Notes under the pieces: generated by a model | Told to the model about the DNA's origin: nothing | Databases searched by the model: none | What the model saw: only the letters and a program-made list of their open reading frames with translations | Translations under genes and position numbers: made by a program | Origin: Flemingiibacterium sp964430755 | GTDB taxonomy: Bacteria; Bacillota; Clostridia; Oscillospirales; CAG-272 | Assembly (NCBI GenBank): GCA_964430755.1 | Contig: CAYSFT010000005.1 | Coordinates: 1-64,000 of the forward strand | Direction of reading: 5' to 3' | DNA: 64,000 nucleotides | In this document: positions 34,515-44,109 of the stretch, one piece after another | How the letters are laid out: each line of letters begins with the position of its first letter | Numbering within the stretch: position 1 is the stretch's first letter

Positions 34515-36038
34515 ATGATCGACATTAAAAACAGAAGAGAATGCTTTTTTGATAATTTCCTCATCGACGAAGTAAATACCACTGCCGAAAAAAGACTGCA
34601 CAAACCGGTTCGTCAAGCTCCCATCCTTGTGCTCGATAAGCCTTGGGAGGGAAGATATACAACTTTCTTCACGCCGATCTTTGCCGAGGGCAAATGGAAG
34701 ATGTATTACGTTACTCAGGTTTACAGAGAGAACAGCAGTGTGCAAAAGTTTGTCTGCTACGCAGAGAGCGACAACGGAATTGACTGGGTGAGACCTGATC
34801 TTTGCATTGTTGAGTTTGAAGGCTCGGTTCACAACAACATTATATTGGACCTTGAAATGCTGAAAGAATATGAATTCAAGACCTTCGACAATATGTCTGT
34901 ATTCTATGATGAAAACCCTAGCTGCCCGAGAAGAGAAAAATATAAGATGAACGCATGGCTTTGCGGTCACTCGGCACTGATAGTTCTCAAAAGTGCGGAC
35001 GGCATCCATTTTACCAAGAGTCAGATAATCACCGAGGATGGCTCTTTTGATTCACACAATCGCGTTTTCTGGAGTCGTGAGCATAACAAATATTTTTGCT
35101 ATTACAGGGATCATCATGAGCCGGGTAAAAATATTCCGATTATTGATAAATCTTATTTTGACAAAACAGCACTGGAGCTTTTTGATCCCGAAAAATTCTT
35201 GCTGCGTGAACCGGGCGATGCGGATGATTCATCGATGATAATGAGAGATATCAGAGTTATCGAATCCGAGGATTTTGTCAATTGGACTCCAAAGCAGAGC
35301 ATAAATATCACCGGTAACGATTATCAGCTCTATAATAACGTCGTGTTCCCGTATCCGAGAGCACCGCACATTTTCGTTGGTTTACCGCTTCGCTATACCG
35401 AGCGCAAGGCGTGGACAAAATGCTACGATGAGCTTTGCGGCAAGGGAAGCAGAATTAACAGAATGGGTCCGCGCGGTCTGCGTTTTGGACTTGCAATCAC
35501 GGACGGGCTGTTCATGACAAGTCGCGACGGTTATAACTTTACAAAATATGATGAGGCAATATTACCGCCTCCGCCCGAAAATCCCGAGGCATTCGTTTAC
35601 GGTGACGGAACCGCATCACCTGCTCTTATTGAAGTGCCGTCGGATATCCCCGGGGCAGAAAACGAGTATATGATCATTGTCCGCGAAAGCTTCCGTGCGA
35701 CTACCGGATACAATCAGCTCGTTAAATACACAATACGCCTTGACGGCTTCGTTTCGCTTCATGTAGGCGGCAAAGAGGCTGTGGCGCTAACCAAGGAATT
35801 TACATACGATGGCGAGAATCTTTACGCCAATATTGCAACGTCTGCGCGAGGTGGCGCTTATTTCACCTTAAAGTGCGGCGATGAGGAATATACATCCTGC
35901 GAGATGTTCGGAAATTCAACAGACAAACGTATACGCTTCGAGGATGATGAAGCGGTTAAACGTCTTTCCGGTAAACCGGTAACGCTGAAAATTGAGATGT
36001 TTGACTGTGATATCTACTCGATTAAATTTGATAAATAA
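34515..36038 (+). CDS. Beta-propeller glycosidase-like protein (GH32/GH43-type fold)
   Basis: The 507-residue protein starts behind TAAGGAG. Its repeated patterns (DNFLIDE, KPWEGRYTTFFTPIFAEGKW, CYAESDNGIDWVRPD, SADGIHFTKS, VFWSREHNKYFCYYRDH, TSRDGYNFTKYD) are those of five-bladed-propeller glycosidases of the GH32/GH43/GH68 type, where each blade contributes an acidic residue near the centre. I cannot assign the exact family or substrate. The last ~100 residues look like a beta-sandwich. There is no signal peptide, so it is probably intracellular. Two promoters with palindromes upstream suggest sugar-controlled expression. asd follows after 29 bases. Confidence 0.65.
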   Translation: MIDIKNRRECFFDNFLIDEVNTTAEKRLHKPVRQAPILVLDKPWEGRYTTFFTPIFAEGKWKMYYVTQVYRENSSVQKFVCYAESDNGIDWVRPDLCIVEFEGSVHNNIILDLEMLKEYEFKTFDNMSVFYDENPSCPRREKYKMNAWLCGHSALIVLKSADGIHFTKSQIITEDGSFDSHNRVFWSREHNKYFCYYRDHHEPGKNIPIIDKSYFDKTALELFDPEKFLLREPGDADDSSMIMRDIRVIESEDFVNWTPKQSINITGNDYQLYNNVVFPYPRAPHIFVGLPLRYTERKAWTKCYDELCGKGSRINRMGPRGLRFGLAITDGLFMTSRDGYNFTKYDEAILPPPPENPEAFVYGDGTASPALIEVPSDIPGAENEYMIIVRESFRATTGYNQLVKYTIRLDGFVSLHVGGKEAVALTKEFTYDGENLYANIATSARGGAYFTLKCGDEEYTSCEMFGNSTDKRIRFEDDEAVKRLSGKPVTLKIEMFDCDIYSIKFDK

Positions 36039-36067
36039 AAACAATTTTATTAAACGGAGGCACTATT

Positions 36068-37153
36068 ATGTCACAGAAACTTCGTGCCGGCATCGTCGGC
36101 GCAACCGGTATGGTCGGTCAGAGATTTATCACTCTGCTTGAAAACCATCCTTACTTCGAAATCACCGCACTTGCGGCAAGTCCGCGTTCGGCAGGCAAGA
36201 CCTATGAGGAAGCTCTCGGCGGTCGCTGGAAGCTGCAGACTCCCATGCCCGAGTCGGTTAAGGATATGATCGTTATCGACGCATCGAAGCTTGATGTTAT
36301 GGCAGAGAAGGTTGATTTCGTTTTCTGCGCAGTCGATATGAAGAAGGATGAGATCAAGGCGCTTGAGGAAGCTTATTCAAAGGCGGAGATCCCCGTTGTT
36401 TCCAATAACTCCGCTAACCGTTGGACTCCCGACGTTCCGATGGTTATTCCGGAAATCAACGATGCTCATCTTGAGGTTATTGAAGCGCAGAAGAAGCGTC
36501 TCGGTACAACTCGCGGTTTTATCGCGGTTAAGCCGAACTGCTCGATCCAGTCTTATGTTCCCGCGCTCACTCCTCTTATGAAGTTTGAGCCGACCGAGGT
36601 TGTGGCAACTACATATCAGGCTATATCCGGCGCAGGCAAGACCTTCAATGAATGGCCCGAGATGATTGATAATGTTATCCCGTACATCGGCGGTGAAGAG
36701 GAAAAATCCGAGCAGGAGCCGCTTAAAATCTGGGGTAAGGTTGAAAACGGTGAGATCGTCAAAGCGGCGGCTCCCCTTATCACGACACAGTGCATCCGTG
36801 TACCTGTAAGCGATGGTCACACTGCAGCTGTGTTTGTAAGATTCAAGAATAAGCCCACAAAGGAACAGATCCTTGAAGCATGGGCAGAGTATTCGGGTAA
36901 GCCGCAGGAGCTTGAGCTTCCGCACGCACCCAAGCAGTTCATTCACTATTTTGAGGAGGATAATCGTCCTCAGGCGAATGTTGACCGTAATCTCGAGGGT
37001 GGTATGGCTATCTCCCTCGGCAGACTCCGCGAGGACACACTGTTTGACTACAAGTTTGTAGGTCTGTCGCATAATACACTTCGCGGTGCCGCAGGCGGTG
37101 CTGTTGAAATTGCAGAGCTTCTTTACAGACTCGGCTATCTTTCTGCAAAATAA
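36068..37153 (+). CDS. asd: Aspartate-semialdehyde dehydrogenase
   Basis: The 361-residue protein has the NADP-binding GATGMVGQRF, the active-site Cys158 in KPNCSIQ, and the later SDGHTAAVFV with the catalytic His. It makes aspartate semialdehyde from aspartyl phosphate for lysine, threonine, methionine and diaminopimelate. The sequence type (KPNCSIQ, LRGAAGGA) is the archaeal/fungal-like branch that also occurs in many Clostridia. ACGGAGG precedes the start. No other genes of the pathway adjoin it. Confidence 0.93.
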   Translation: MSQKLRAGIVGATGMVGQRFITLLENHPYFEITALAASPRSAGKTYEEALGGRWKLQTPMPESVKDMIVIDASKLDVMAEKVDFVFCAVDMKKDEIKALEEAYSKAEIPVVSNNSANRWTPDVPMVIPEINDAHLEVIEAQKKRLGTTRGFIAVKPNCSIQSYVPALTPLMKFEPTEVVATTYQAISGAGKTFNEWPEMIDNVIPYIGGEEEKSEQEPLKIWGKVENGEIVKAAAPLITTQCIRVPVSDGHTAAVFVRFKNKPTKEQILEAWAEYSGKPQELELPHAPKQFIHYFEEDNRPQANVDRNLEGGMAISLGRLREDTLFDYKFVGLSHNTLRGAAGGAVEIAELLYRLGYLSAK

Positions 37154-37167
37154 TTAAAGACTCATAT

Positions 37168-37186
37168 GGGCGAGCTATGCTCGCCC
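37168..37186. repeat. Short perfect palindrome before purD
   Basis: GGGCGAGC-TAT-GCTCGCCC. There is no T-run, so it is not a standard terminator. It resembles the short GC-rich intergenic repeats at 22937 and 45605. Confidence 0.45.
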
Positions 37187-37218
37187 TGCACATTATCACC
37201 TAAAACGGAGGACAACCC

Positions 37219-38487
37219 ATGAAACAGGATATACTTATAGTTGGCGGCGGCGGACGCGAGCATACAATTGCGTGGGCTCTCAAAAAATCGCCTGACTGCG
37301 GTAAAATATATATGGCTCCCGGCAACGGCGGCACAGCGGCAATTGCCGAAAATCTGCCGATCAAAGCGACAGATGTTGACGGCGTTGTTGCTGCTGCAAA
37401 GGAAAAAGGTGTTGACCTTGTATTCGTTGCGCCGGATGATCCGCTTATGCTCGGTATGGTTGACAGACTTGAAGCTGAGGGAATACGTGCGTTTGGACCT
37501 CGTGCAAATGCCGCTATCATTGAGGGAAGCAAGGTCTTTTCAAAGGAGCTTATGAAGAAGTACGGCATTCCGACGGCAAGCTATGAGGTGTTCACTTCAT
37601 CCGATGCGGCGATTGCTTACATCAAGGAGCAGAATTCGTTCCCGACGGTTATCAAGGCAGAGGGACTTGCGCTCGGTAAGGGCGTTATCATTGCAGAGGA
37701 CCTTGCCGCGGCAGAGGCAGGCGTTCACGAGATCATGGACGACAAGGTGTTCGGTGATGCAGGTAACCGTGTTGTTATCGAAGAATTTCTCACCGGCCCC
37801 GAGGTTTCCGTGCTGGCTTTCACTGACGGAAAGACCATTCAGACGATGGTTTCCGCACAGGACCACAAGCGTGCACTTGACGGCGACAAGGGACTTAACA
37901 CCGGCGGTATGGGCACATTCTCACCGAGCCGTATTTACACTCCCGAAATTGCCGAGGTCTGCATGAATACAATATTCTGCCCGACAATTGAAGCTATGGC
38001 AAAAGAGGGCAGACCTTTTAAGGGCGTTATCTATTTCGGGCTTATGATCACAGCGAAGGGACCGAAGGTTATCGAATATAACGCTCGCTTCGGTGATCCC
38101 GAAACACAGGTCGTTCTTCCGCGACTTAAAACAGATCTGCTTGCGATTATCAATGCCGTTATCGACGAAAAGCTTGATACTATCGACATTGAATGGGAAA
38201 ACAATGCCTGTGTCTGCGTTGTTGCGGCATCGGGCGGATATCCCACTAAATATGCAAAGGGCTATGAGATCAAGGGACTTGACAAGCTCGAGGGACATGA
38301 CGATATCATGGTATTCCACGCCGGAACAGACATAAAGGACGGCAAGCTTGTTACCTCAGGCGGACGTGTACTTGGCGTTACCGCAAAGGGTGCTGATCTT
38401 GATGAGGCGATTGCAAAGGCTTATGAGGCGATAAAATCGGTTGAATTTACCGATATGCATTATCGTCGTGATATTGGTGTAAAATGA
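37219..38487 (+). CDS. purD: Phosphoribosylamine-glycine ligase
   Basis: The 422-residue ATP-grasp enzyme joins glycine to phosphoribosylamine, the second step of purine synthesis. Motifs: VGGGGREHTIAW at the N-terminus, the ATP-grasp stretch TVIKAEGLALGKGV, NTGGMGTFSP, and YNARFGDPETQ for metal binding. Length is normal. ACGGAGG precedes the ATG. Its stop overlaps the start of the RpiR-type regulator. Other purine genes (purE, purN) lie 19 kb away, so the pathway is split. Confidence 0.95.
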   Translation: MKQDILIVGGGGREHTIAWALKKSPDCGKIYMAPGNGGTAAIAENLPIKATDVDGVVAAAKEKGVDLVFVAPDDPLMLGMVDRLEAEGIRAFGPRANAAIIEGSKVFSKELMKKYGIPTASYEVFTSSDAAIAYIKEQNSFPTVIKAEGLALGKGVIIAEDLAAAEAGVHEIMDDKVFGDAGNRVVIEEFLTGPEVSVLAFTDGKTIQTMVSAQDHKRALDGDKGLNTGGMGTFSPSRIYTPEIAEVCMNTIFCPTIEAMAKEGRPFKGVIYFGLMITAKGPKVIEYNARFGDPETQVVLPRLKTDLLAIINAVIDEKLDTIDIEWENNACVCVVAASGGYPTKYAKGYEIKGLDKLEGHDDIMVFHAGTDIKDGKLVTSGGRVLGVTAKGADLDEAIAKAYEAIKSVEFTDMHYRRDIGVK

Positions 38488-39371
38488 GTAAAAACAGTCA
38501 GGATCTGCTTTCGATAGTCGCCGAAAAGATGCCTGAGCTTTCAAAGGGACAAAAGCAGATTGCGTCCTATATGCTCGATCATTACGATAAGGCGGCTTAT
38601 ATGACTGCGGCAAAGCTCGGTTCGCTTGTCGGTGTTTCTGAATCGACGGTGGTACGCTTTGCCAACGAGCTTGGCTTTGACGGCTATCCCGAGCTTCAAC
38701 ATTCGCTTCAGGAGCTTATCCGAACCAAGCTGACAACTCTCCAGCGTATCGAGATTACAAACGACCGCATCGGCGATTCCGATCTTCTTGAAAAGGTGCT
38801 TATGTCGGACGTTGACAAAATCAGACGCACGCTTGACGAGATCGACCGCGAAAGCTTCAATGATGCAGTTGATGCACTAATCGGCGCGAATATGATATAT
38901 ATCATCGGTATGCGCTCGTCGTCGTCCGTTGCAAGCTTCCTCTATCACTATCTGAATTTGATATTTCCGCACGTCAGACTTGTCAGAACAACAAGCGGCT
39001 CGGAGATATTTGAGCAGATACTTCGTATTTCCTCGGATGACGTTATCATCGGAATCAGCTTTCCGCGTTACTCGAAGCGTATAATCAACGCGCTCGAATA
39101 TGCAAAATCGCAGTCGGCACACGTCATTGCGCTGACAGACAGTGCGGCTTCTCCGATTGCTGAACCGGCTGACGACCTTTTGCTTGCCAAAAGTGATATG
39201 GCATCATTTGTCGATTCGCTGGTTGCGCCGCTTTCGATTGTCAATGCGTTGATCGTCGCTATCGGCAAAAAGAAGCAGGCGGAGCTTTCCGAAACGTTTG
39301 AGCGTCTTGAAAATATCTGGGACGAATATGAGGTATATGAAAAGCCCGATTCGTCCGGAACCGGAAAATAA
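38484..39371 (+). CDS. MurR/RpiR family transcriptional regulator
   Basis: The 295-residue protein has an N-terminal HTH_6 domain (~1-80; VGVSESTVVRFANELGFDGYPELQ) and a C-terminal SIS sugar-isomerase-fold domain (~130-260; IIGMRSSSSVASFLYHYLN, IGISFPRYSKRIINALEYAK). RpiR regulators sense phosphosugars. The ATGA overlap with purD implies coupled translation, an unusual partner for this family. Its targets may be the glycosidase genes, but no binding site is proven. Confidence 0.88.
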   Translation: MSKNSQDLLSIVAEKMPELSKGQKQIASYMLDHYDKAAYMTAAKLGSLVGVSESTVVRFANELGFDGYPELQHSLQELIRTKLTTLQRIEITNDRIGDSDLLEKVLMSDVDKIRRTLDEIDRESFNDAVDALIGANMIYIIGMRSSSSVASFLYHYLNLIFPHVRLVRTTSGSEIFEQILRISSDDVIIGISFPRYSKRIINALEYAKSQSAHVIALTDSAASPIAEPADDLLLAKSDMASFVDSLVAPLSIVNALIVAIGKKKQAELSETFERLENIWDEYEVYEKPDSSGTGK

Positions 39372-39376
39372 TTATC

Positions 39377-40603
39377 ATGAAAAAAATCATAATAATCGGC
39401 GGAGGTGCTGCAGGTATGACTGCGGCTATCTTCGCGCGTGAAGCCGGTGCTGATGTCACGCTTATTGAGTGTAATGACCGACTCGGCAAAAAACTGCTTA
39501 TAACCGGAAAAGGTCGCTGTAACGTCACAAACAACAGCGATGTCAATACCCATATCGAAAACACACCGACAAATCCGCGCTTTATGTACACGGCGCTCAA
39601 CAACTTCACGCCGCAGGATGTTATGGAGTTCTTTGAGTCACTTGGTGTACCTCTTAAAACGGAGCGCGGCGACCGTGTTTTTCCTGTTTCCGATAAGGCA
39701 GGCGATATCTGCGGTGCGCTGAAGCGGCGTATCAACCGTCTTGGAGTTAATATTATAACTGCACGTGCGGAGAAGATCGCCCGTATTGATGAGGGATTTT
39801 CTGTAACCGCAAACGGGGACGAGCTTTACTGCGATTCGCTGATACTTGCAACCGGTGGTGTTTCCTATCCGCTGACCGGCTCGACCGGTGACGGTTACAA
39901 ATTTGCAAAATCGCTCGGTCATACTGTGGTTGAGCCGAAGCCGTCGCTTGTTCCGGTTGAATGTGAGGAAAAGTGGCTCAAGGAAGCGATGGGACTTTCG
40001 CTTCGCAATGTTTCGCTCACTGTTAAGGACGGCGACAAAGAGGTGTTTTTCGAGCAGGGCGAGATGTTACTCACGCATTTTGGTGTGTCAGGACCGCTTG
40101 TGCTTTCCGCCTCAAGTCATATGAAAGGGCTCGGAAATAAGAAATTCGATATGTTCATCGACCTGAAGCCGGCACTCAATTTTGAAACGCTTGATAAACG
40201 TCTGCAGAATGATTTCTCGAAAAATATCAACAGAGATTTTATAAATTCACTCGGCGAACTGCTCCCCTCAAAGCTGATACCGATAATTGTCAGACTTTCG
40301 GGAATTGACGGCAGATGTAAATGCAACTCGATAACACGTGAGGAACGCCACAGACTTGTTTCACTTTTGAAGGCATTGCCGCTGACTGCGAAAAAGTTCC
40401 GTCCGATTGACGAGGCGATTATCACCTCAGGCGGCATTAACGTCAAGGAGATATCTCCCAAAACAATGGAATCGAAGATAGTTCCCGGGCTTTATTTTGC
40501 CGGTGAGATCATCGACGTCGATGCGTACACGGGTGGCTTTAACTTACAGATAGCGTTTTCCACGGCACGCCTTGCGGCAGAATCTGCGGCGTATGAGTGG
40601 TAA
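39377..40603 (+). CDS. HI0933-like FAD-dependent oxidoreductase
   Basis: The 408-residue flavoprotein starts with the FAD-binding IIIGGGAAGMTAAI, has GKGRCNVTN (the family signature), a central substrate-cap region with VSGPLVLSASS, and the C-terminal GLYFAGEIIDVDAYTGGFNLQIAFSTA FAD motif. The family (aminoacetone oxidase/YhiN) has no settled physiological reaction. It lies 5 bases downstream of the regulator and 23 bases before the cmk start, in a likely operon. No signal peptide is seen. Confidence 0.88.
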   Translation: MKKIIIIGGGAAGMTAAIFAREAGADVTLIECNDRLGKKLLITGKGRCNVTNNSDVNTHIENTPTNPRFMYTALNNFTPQDVMEFFESLGVPLKTERGDRVFPVSDKAGDICGALKRRINRLGVNIITARAEKIARIDEGFSVTANGDELYCDSLILATGGVSYPLTGSTGDGYKFAKSLGHTVVEPKPSLVPVECEEKWLKEAMGLSLRNVSLTVKDGDKEVFFEQGEMLLTHFGVSGPLVLSASSHMKGLGNKKFDMFIDLKPALNFETLDKRLQNDFSKNINRDFINSLGELLPSKLIPIIVRLSGIDGRCKCNSITREERHRLVSLLKALPLTAKKFRPIDEAIITSGGINVKEISPKTMESKIVPGLYFAGEIIDVDAYTGGFNLQIAFSTARLAAESAAYEW

Positions 40604-40626
40604 AATTACGTACAGGAGAAATAATT

Positions 40627-41316
40627 ATGGATAAAATTGTAATCGCACTTGACGGTCCGAGCGGTGCAGGTAAAAGCTCGCTCGCAAAGGAGATTTCAAA
40701 GCGTCTCGGTATCGTCTATCTTGATACGGGTGCGCTTTACCGTACCGTGGGACTTTTTGCGAAGAAAAACAATGTCGATCCGCATGACGAGACGGCAGTT
40801 GAACCTCTGCTTTCCTCGCTTGATATTGATGTTGTTATTGAGGACGGCGTACAGCAGGTTTATTTAAACGGCGAATGTGTCGGTGATGCTATACGCACTC
40901 CCGAAATGTCGATGTATGCTTCGGCAGTGTCGGCATTGCCGTCCGTGCGTGCGTTTTTACTTGAGACACAGCGAGGATTTGCACGCCGTTCATCCGTTAT
41001 CATGGACGGACGCGATATCGGAAGTGTTGTTCTTCCCGATGCGGATGTTAAAATTTATCTCACGGCAAGCGATGAAGTTCGTGCGATGCGCCGTACAAAG
41101 GAACTGCTTGCGAAAGGTCAGAGCGTTACATTCGAGGAGGTTCTCTCCGATATGAAGAAGCGTGACCATGCGGATTCAACACGTGCGGTTGCACCTGCGA
41201 TCAAGCCCGAGGATGCGATCACGCTTGACAACAGCGAGCTTGATGAGGAGGGTACGGTTAAGCGTGCTCTTGAAATAATCGCAGATAAAACAAGTCGGGA
41301 GCAGACAGACAAATGA
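40627..41316 (+). CDS. cmk: Cytidylate kinase
   Basis: The 229-residue kinase phosphorylates CMP/dCMP. It has the P-loop LDGPSGAGKSS, YLDTGALYR for nucleotide binding, and the conserved GRDIGSVVLPDADVK. ATG 40627 follows AGGAG (40613-40617). plsC overlaps its last codon. The order cmk-plsC-ispH/rpsA is common in Clostridia. Confidence 0.95.
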   Translation: MDKIVIALDGPSGAGKSSLAKEISKRLGIVYLDTGALYRTVGLFAKKNNVDPHDETAVEPLLSSLDIDVVIEDGVQQVYLNGECVGDAIRTPEMSMYASAVSALPSVRAFLLETQRGFARRSSVIMDGRDIGSVVLPDADVKIYLTASDEVRAMRRTKELLAKGQSVTFEEVLSDMKKRDHADSTRAVAPAIKPEDAITLDNSELDEEGTVKRALEIIADKTSREQTDK

Positions 41317-41933
41317 AATTTTACAAATGCCTTAAAAAATGCTTGCAGGGGCTTATAAAATTTATCTTCCGGATTCATATTCACGGTGCTGAAAATGAGC
41401 CGCAGGAGGGTGGATATCTGCTCGTTTCAAACCACATCAGCTATATTGATGTCCTTGCCTGCGCGGTGACACTTAAACGTCAGATACGCTTCATGGCGAA
41501 AAAGGAACTTTTCAAAGTACCGCTGCTCGGCGGACTCATAAAAGCGCTCGGTGCGTTTCCCGTTGACAGAAAGGGTAATGCCGTTGCGCCAATAAGGAAG
41601 TCGATAGCTTTGCTTGAATCGGGCGAGGTTGTTGGTATGTTTCCGCAGGGACACCGCTTGATGAAACGCAAATTTGACACAACGAAGGACGAGATAAAGG
41701 GCGGTGCGGCGATGACCTGCTGCCGCGCAAAGGTGCCGGTTCTGCCTGTGTTTATTGCAACTAAGAATGACCGCGTTATACCTTTTCGCAGAATTGATAT
41801 TTATGTCGGCAAGCCGATTGCTTACGAGGAGTTCGGCTTCGAAAAGGGCGGTAACGATGAGTATATGCGCGGAATTGGAATGATATTTGACCGTATTGCC
41901 GAGCTTGCGCCTGAGGAGAGACGAAGCAAATGA
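41313..41933 (+). CDS. plsC: 1-acyl-sn-glycerol-3-phosphate acyltransferase
   Basis: The 206-residue membrane-associated enzyme adds the second acyl chain to make phosphatidic acid. The catalytic HX4D box is His41-Asp46 in SNHISYID. The substrate-binding block reads FPQGHR where FPEGTR is usual, a conservative variation. An N-terminal hydrophobic stretch is short. Its start overlaps the cmk stop and its stop overlaps the ispH/rpsA start (ATGA at 41930). Confidence 0.9.
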   Translation: MKFYKCLKKCLQGLIKFIFRIHIHGAENEPQEGGYLLVSNHISYIDVLACAVTLKRQIRFMAKKELFKVPLLGGLIKALGAFPVDRKGNAVAPIRKSIALLESGEVVGMFPQGHRLMKRKFDTTKDEIKGGAAMTCCRAKVPVLPVFIATKNDRVIPFRRIDIYVGKPIAYEEFGFEKGGNDEYMRGIGMIFDRIAELAPEERRSK

Positions 41934-44020
41934 GTGTTACTGTTGCAAAGCTTGCCGGATTTTGCTTTGGTGTGTCACGTGCCGTGGATGCCGTGGAAGC
42001 GGCTGTTCTTGAGGGCGGTACTATTTGTACGCTCGGTAAGCTGATTCACAATCCAGGATTTATACGTGAGCTTGAAGCGCGCGGCGTGCGTGTCATTGAT
42101 TCGGATGACATCGAGACTGTTGCGGCAGCTGCTAACGAAGATAACCCCACGGTGGTGTGTACACGTGCACACGGCATTACCGCAGCGCTTGATGAACGTC
42201 TCACATCCCTTGCGGCGACAAATCCGTTTTTTAAGGTGCGCGACTGCACCTGTCCCTATGTAAAGAAGATTCACAATATTGCAAGGGACGAAACCGGGGA
42301 CGACACCATTCTTTGCGTGCTTGGCGATGAAAACCATCCCGAGGTGCAGGGAATAGTCAGCTATGCGCGGTGTGAATATGTCATTTCGACATCGGCTGAG
42401 GAACTGTGCCGGAAGCTTGATGTGGTCAATATCACCAATAAACGACCGATTTTGGTAGCGCAAACCACTCAAAACCTAATAGAATGGAAAAAAACTATAA
42501 AAATTTTTGAAAAACTATATACAAACGCGAAAATTTATGATACAATATGTAGTGTAACAGAAAATAGGCAGGATGAAGTCTTGAAGCTATCCCGAAAAAT
42601 GGATATGATGATTATTATTGGCGGAAAAGAGAGTTCCAACACGAACAAACTCTATGACATCAGTAAGAAAAATTTACCCCTTTCCTTTTTGATTGAAGAT
42701 GCTTCCTCCATTCCGCTCGAGTATGTTCAGCCCCATATGAAGGTGGGAATTGCCGCAGGAGCTTCAACTCCCGGCAAAATTATTCAGGAGGTTCAAAATA
42801 TTATGAGCGAGAACATTGAAAAAACATTTGAAGAGATGCTTGACGAGAGCATCAAAACCATCAAGAACGGCGACCGTATCACAGGCGTGATCACACAGGT
42901 TTCCGAAAACGAGATCCAGGTTGAGATCCCCGGCGTAAAGTTCACCGGTTTCATTACATACGATGAAATCACCGATGATCCTGCTGTTAAGCTCTGCGAG
43001 CTCTACAAAGTTGGCGACGAGATCGATGCAAAGGTTCTCAAGGTTAACGACGCAGAGGGCACTGCAGCTCTCTCCAAGAAGAAGATTGATATTGATAAGA
43101 ACTGGCAGGTTGTTGTTGAAGCTTCGGCAAACAACGCTGTTATCGACGCTAAGATCATCGACGTTGTAAAGGGCGGCATTATCGGTCTTTGCGACGGTGT
43201 ACGTGTATTCATTCCTGCATCGCAGTCCGGTCTTCCCAAGGACGCTGACCTTAACACTCTCAAGGGTGAAACAAAGCAGGTTAAGATTATTGATATCAAC
43301 GAGCAGAGAAAGCGCGTTGTTGCTTCTATCCGTATCGTTGAAAGAGAAGCTAACAAGGCAAAGCGTGACGCATTCTGGGCGCAGGTTGAGGAAGGTCAGC
43401 AGTACCGCGGTGAGGTTAAGAGCCTCATGAGCTACGGTGCATTCGTTGATCTCGGCGGTGTTGACGGTATGGTTCACTCCACAGAGCTTTCTTGGAGAAG
43501 AATCAAGCATCCTTCCGAGGTTGTTAATATCGGCGACGTTATCGACGTAACCGTTAAGGTTGTTGACAAGGAAGCAAAGAGAATTTCTCTCACATACAAG
43601 GCTCCCGACGAGGATCCCTGGAAGCTCTTCACCGATAAGTATGCAGAGGGTGATGTTGCAACTGTTAAGGTCGTTTCCCTCATGGACTTTGGTGCATTTG
43701 CAGAGGTTGTTCCCGGTGCGGACGGTCTTATCCACGTTTCGCAGATCAGCCTTGACAAGATCAACAAGCCTGCTGACGTTCTCAAGGTTGGCGATGAGGT
43801 TGAGGCTAAGATCACCAAGGTAGACCTTGAAAATCACAAGATCAGCCTTTCGATCAAGGCACTTCTCATCCCTGAGGTAACCGAGGAGGAAGCACCTGCA
43901 GAAGCAGCAGAGGAAGTTGTTGAAGCAGTTGAGGCTGTTGAAGAAGCTGTCGCTGAAGAAGCACCTGCAGTTGAGGAAGTACCGGCAGCAGAAGAAGCAC
44001 CGGCAGCTGACGCTGAATAA
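41930..44020 (+). CDS. ispH-rpsA: IspH fused to ribosomal protein S1 (bifunctional)
   Basis: The single 696-residue frame joins two proteins. Residues 1-~285 are HMBPP reductase, the last step of the MEP isoprenoid pathway, with the three 4Fe-4S cysteines in GFCFGVSRA, CTCPYVKK and TICSVTENRQ. Residues ~290-650 contain four S1 RNA-binding domains (for example GEVKSLMSYGAFVDLGGVDG and VKVVSLMDFGAFAEV), a shortened S1. A ~50-residue Ala/Glu/Val-rich acidic tail ends the protein. The fusion is known in many Clostridia, so it is normal here. A terminator follows at 44035-44077. Confidence 0.95.
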   Translation: MSVTVAKLAGFCFGVSRAVDAVEAAVLEGGTICTLGKLIHNPGFIRELEARGVRVIDSDDIETVAAAANEDNPTVVCTRAHGITAALDERLTSLAATNPFFKVRDCTCPYVKKIHNIARDETGDDTILCVLGDENHPEVQGIVSYARCEYVISTSAEELCRKLDVVNITNKRPILVAQTTQNLIEWKKTIKIFEKLYTNAKIYDTICSVTENRQDEVLKLSRKMDMMIIIGGKESSNTNKLYDISKKNLPLSFLIEDASSIPLEYVQPHMKVGIAAGASTPGKIIQEVQNIMSENIEKTFEEMLDESIKTIKNGDRITGVITQVSENEIQVEIPGVKFTGFITYDEITDDPAVKLCELYKVGDEIDAKVLKVNDAEGTAALSKKKIDIDKNWQVVVEASANNAVIDAKIIDVVKGGIIGLCDGVRVFIPASQSGLPKDADLNTLKGETKQVKIIDINEQRKRVVASIRIVEREANKAKRDAFWAQVEEGQQYRGEVKSLMSYGAFVDLGGVDGMVHSTELSWRRIKHPSEVVNIGDVIDVTVKVVDKEAKRISLTYKAPDEDPWKLFTDKYAEGDVATVKVVSLMDFGAFAEVVPGADGLIHVSQISLDKINKPADVLKVGDEVEAKITKVDLENHKISLSIKALLIPEVTEEEAPAEAAEEVVEAVEAVEEAVAEEAPAVEEVPAAEEAPAADAE

Positions 44021-44034
44021 TTAAAATAAAGATA

Positions 44035-44077
44035 GAGCTTAATGCAATGTCGCTGCATGACGTTGTGCATTAGGCTC
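44035..44077 (+). terminator. Terminator of the cmk operon
   Basis: GAGCTTAATGCA (44035-44046) pairs with TGCATTAGGCTC (44066-44077), with one mismatch. A weak TTG follows. Confidence 0.6.
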
Positions 44078-44109
44078 TTGTCATATAAATTTATAAAGAG
44101 GTTCGTATT

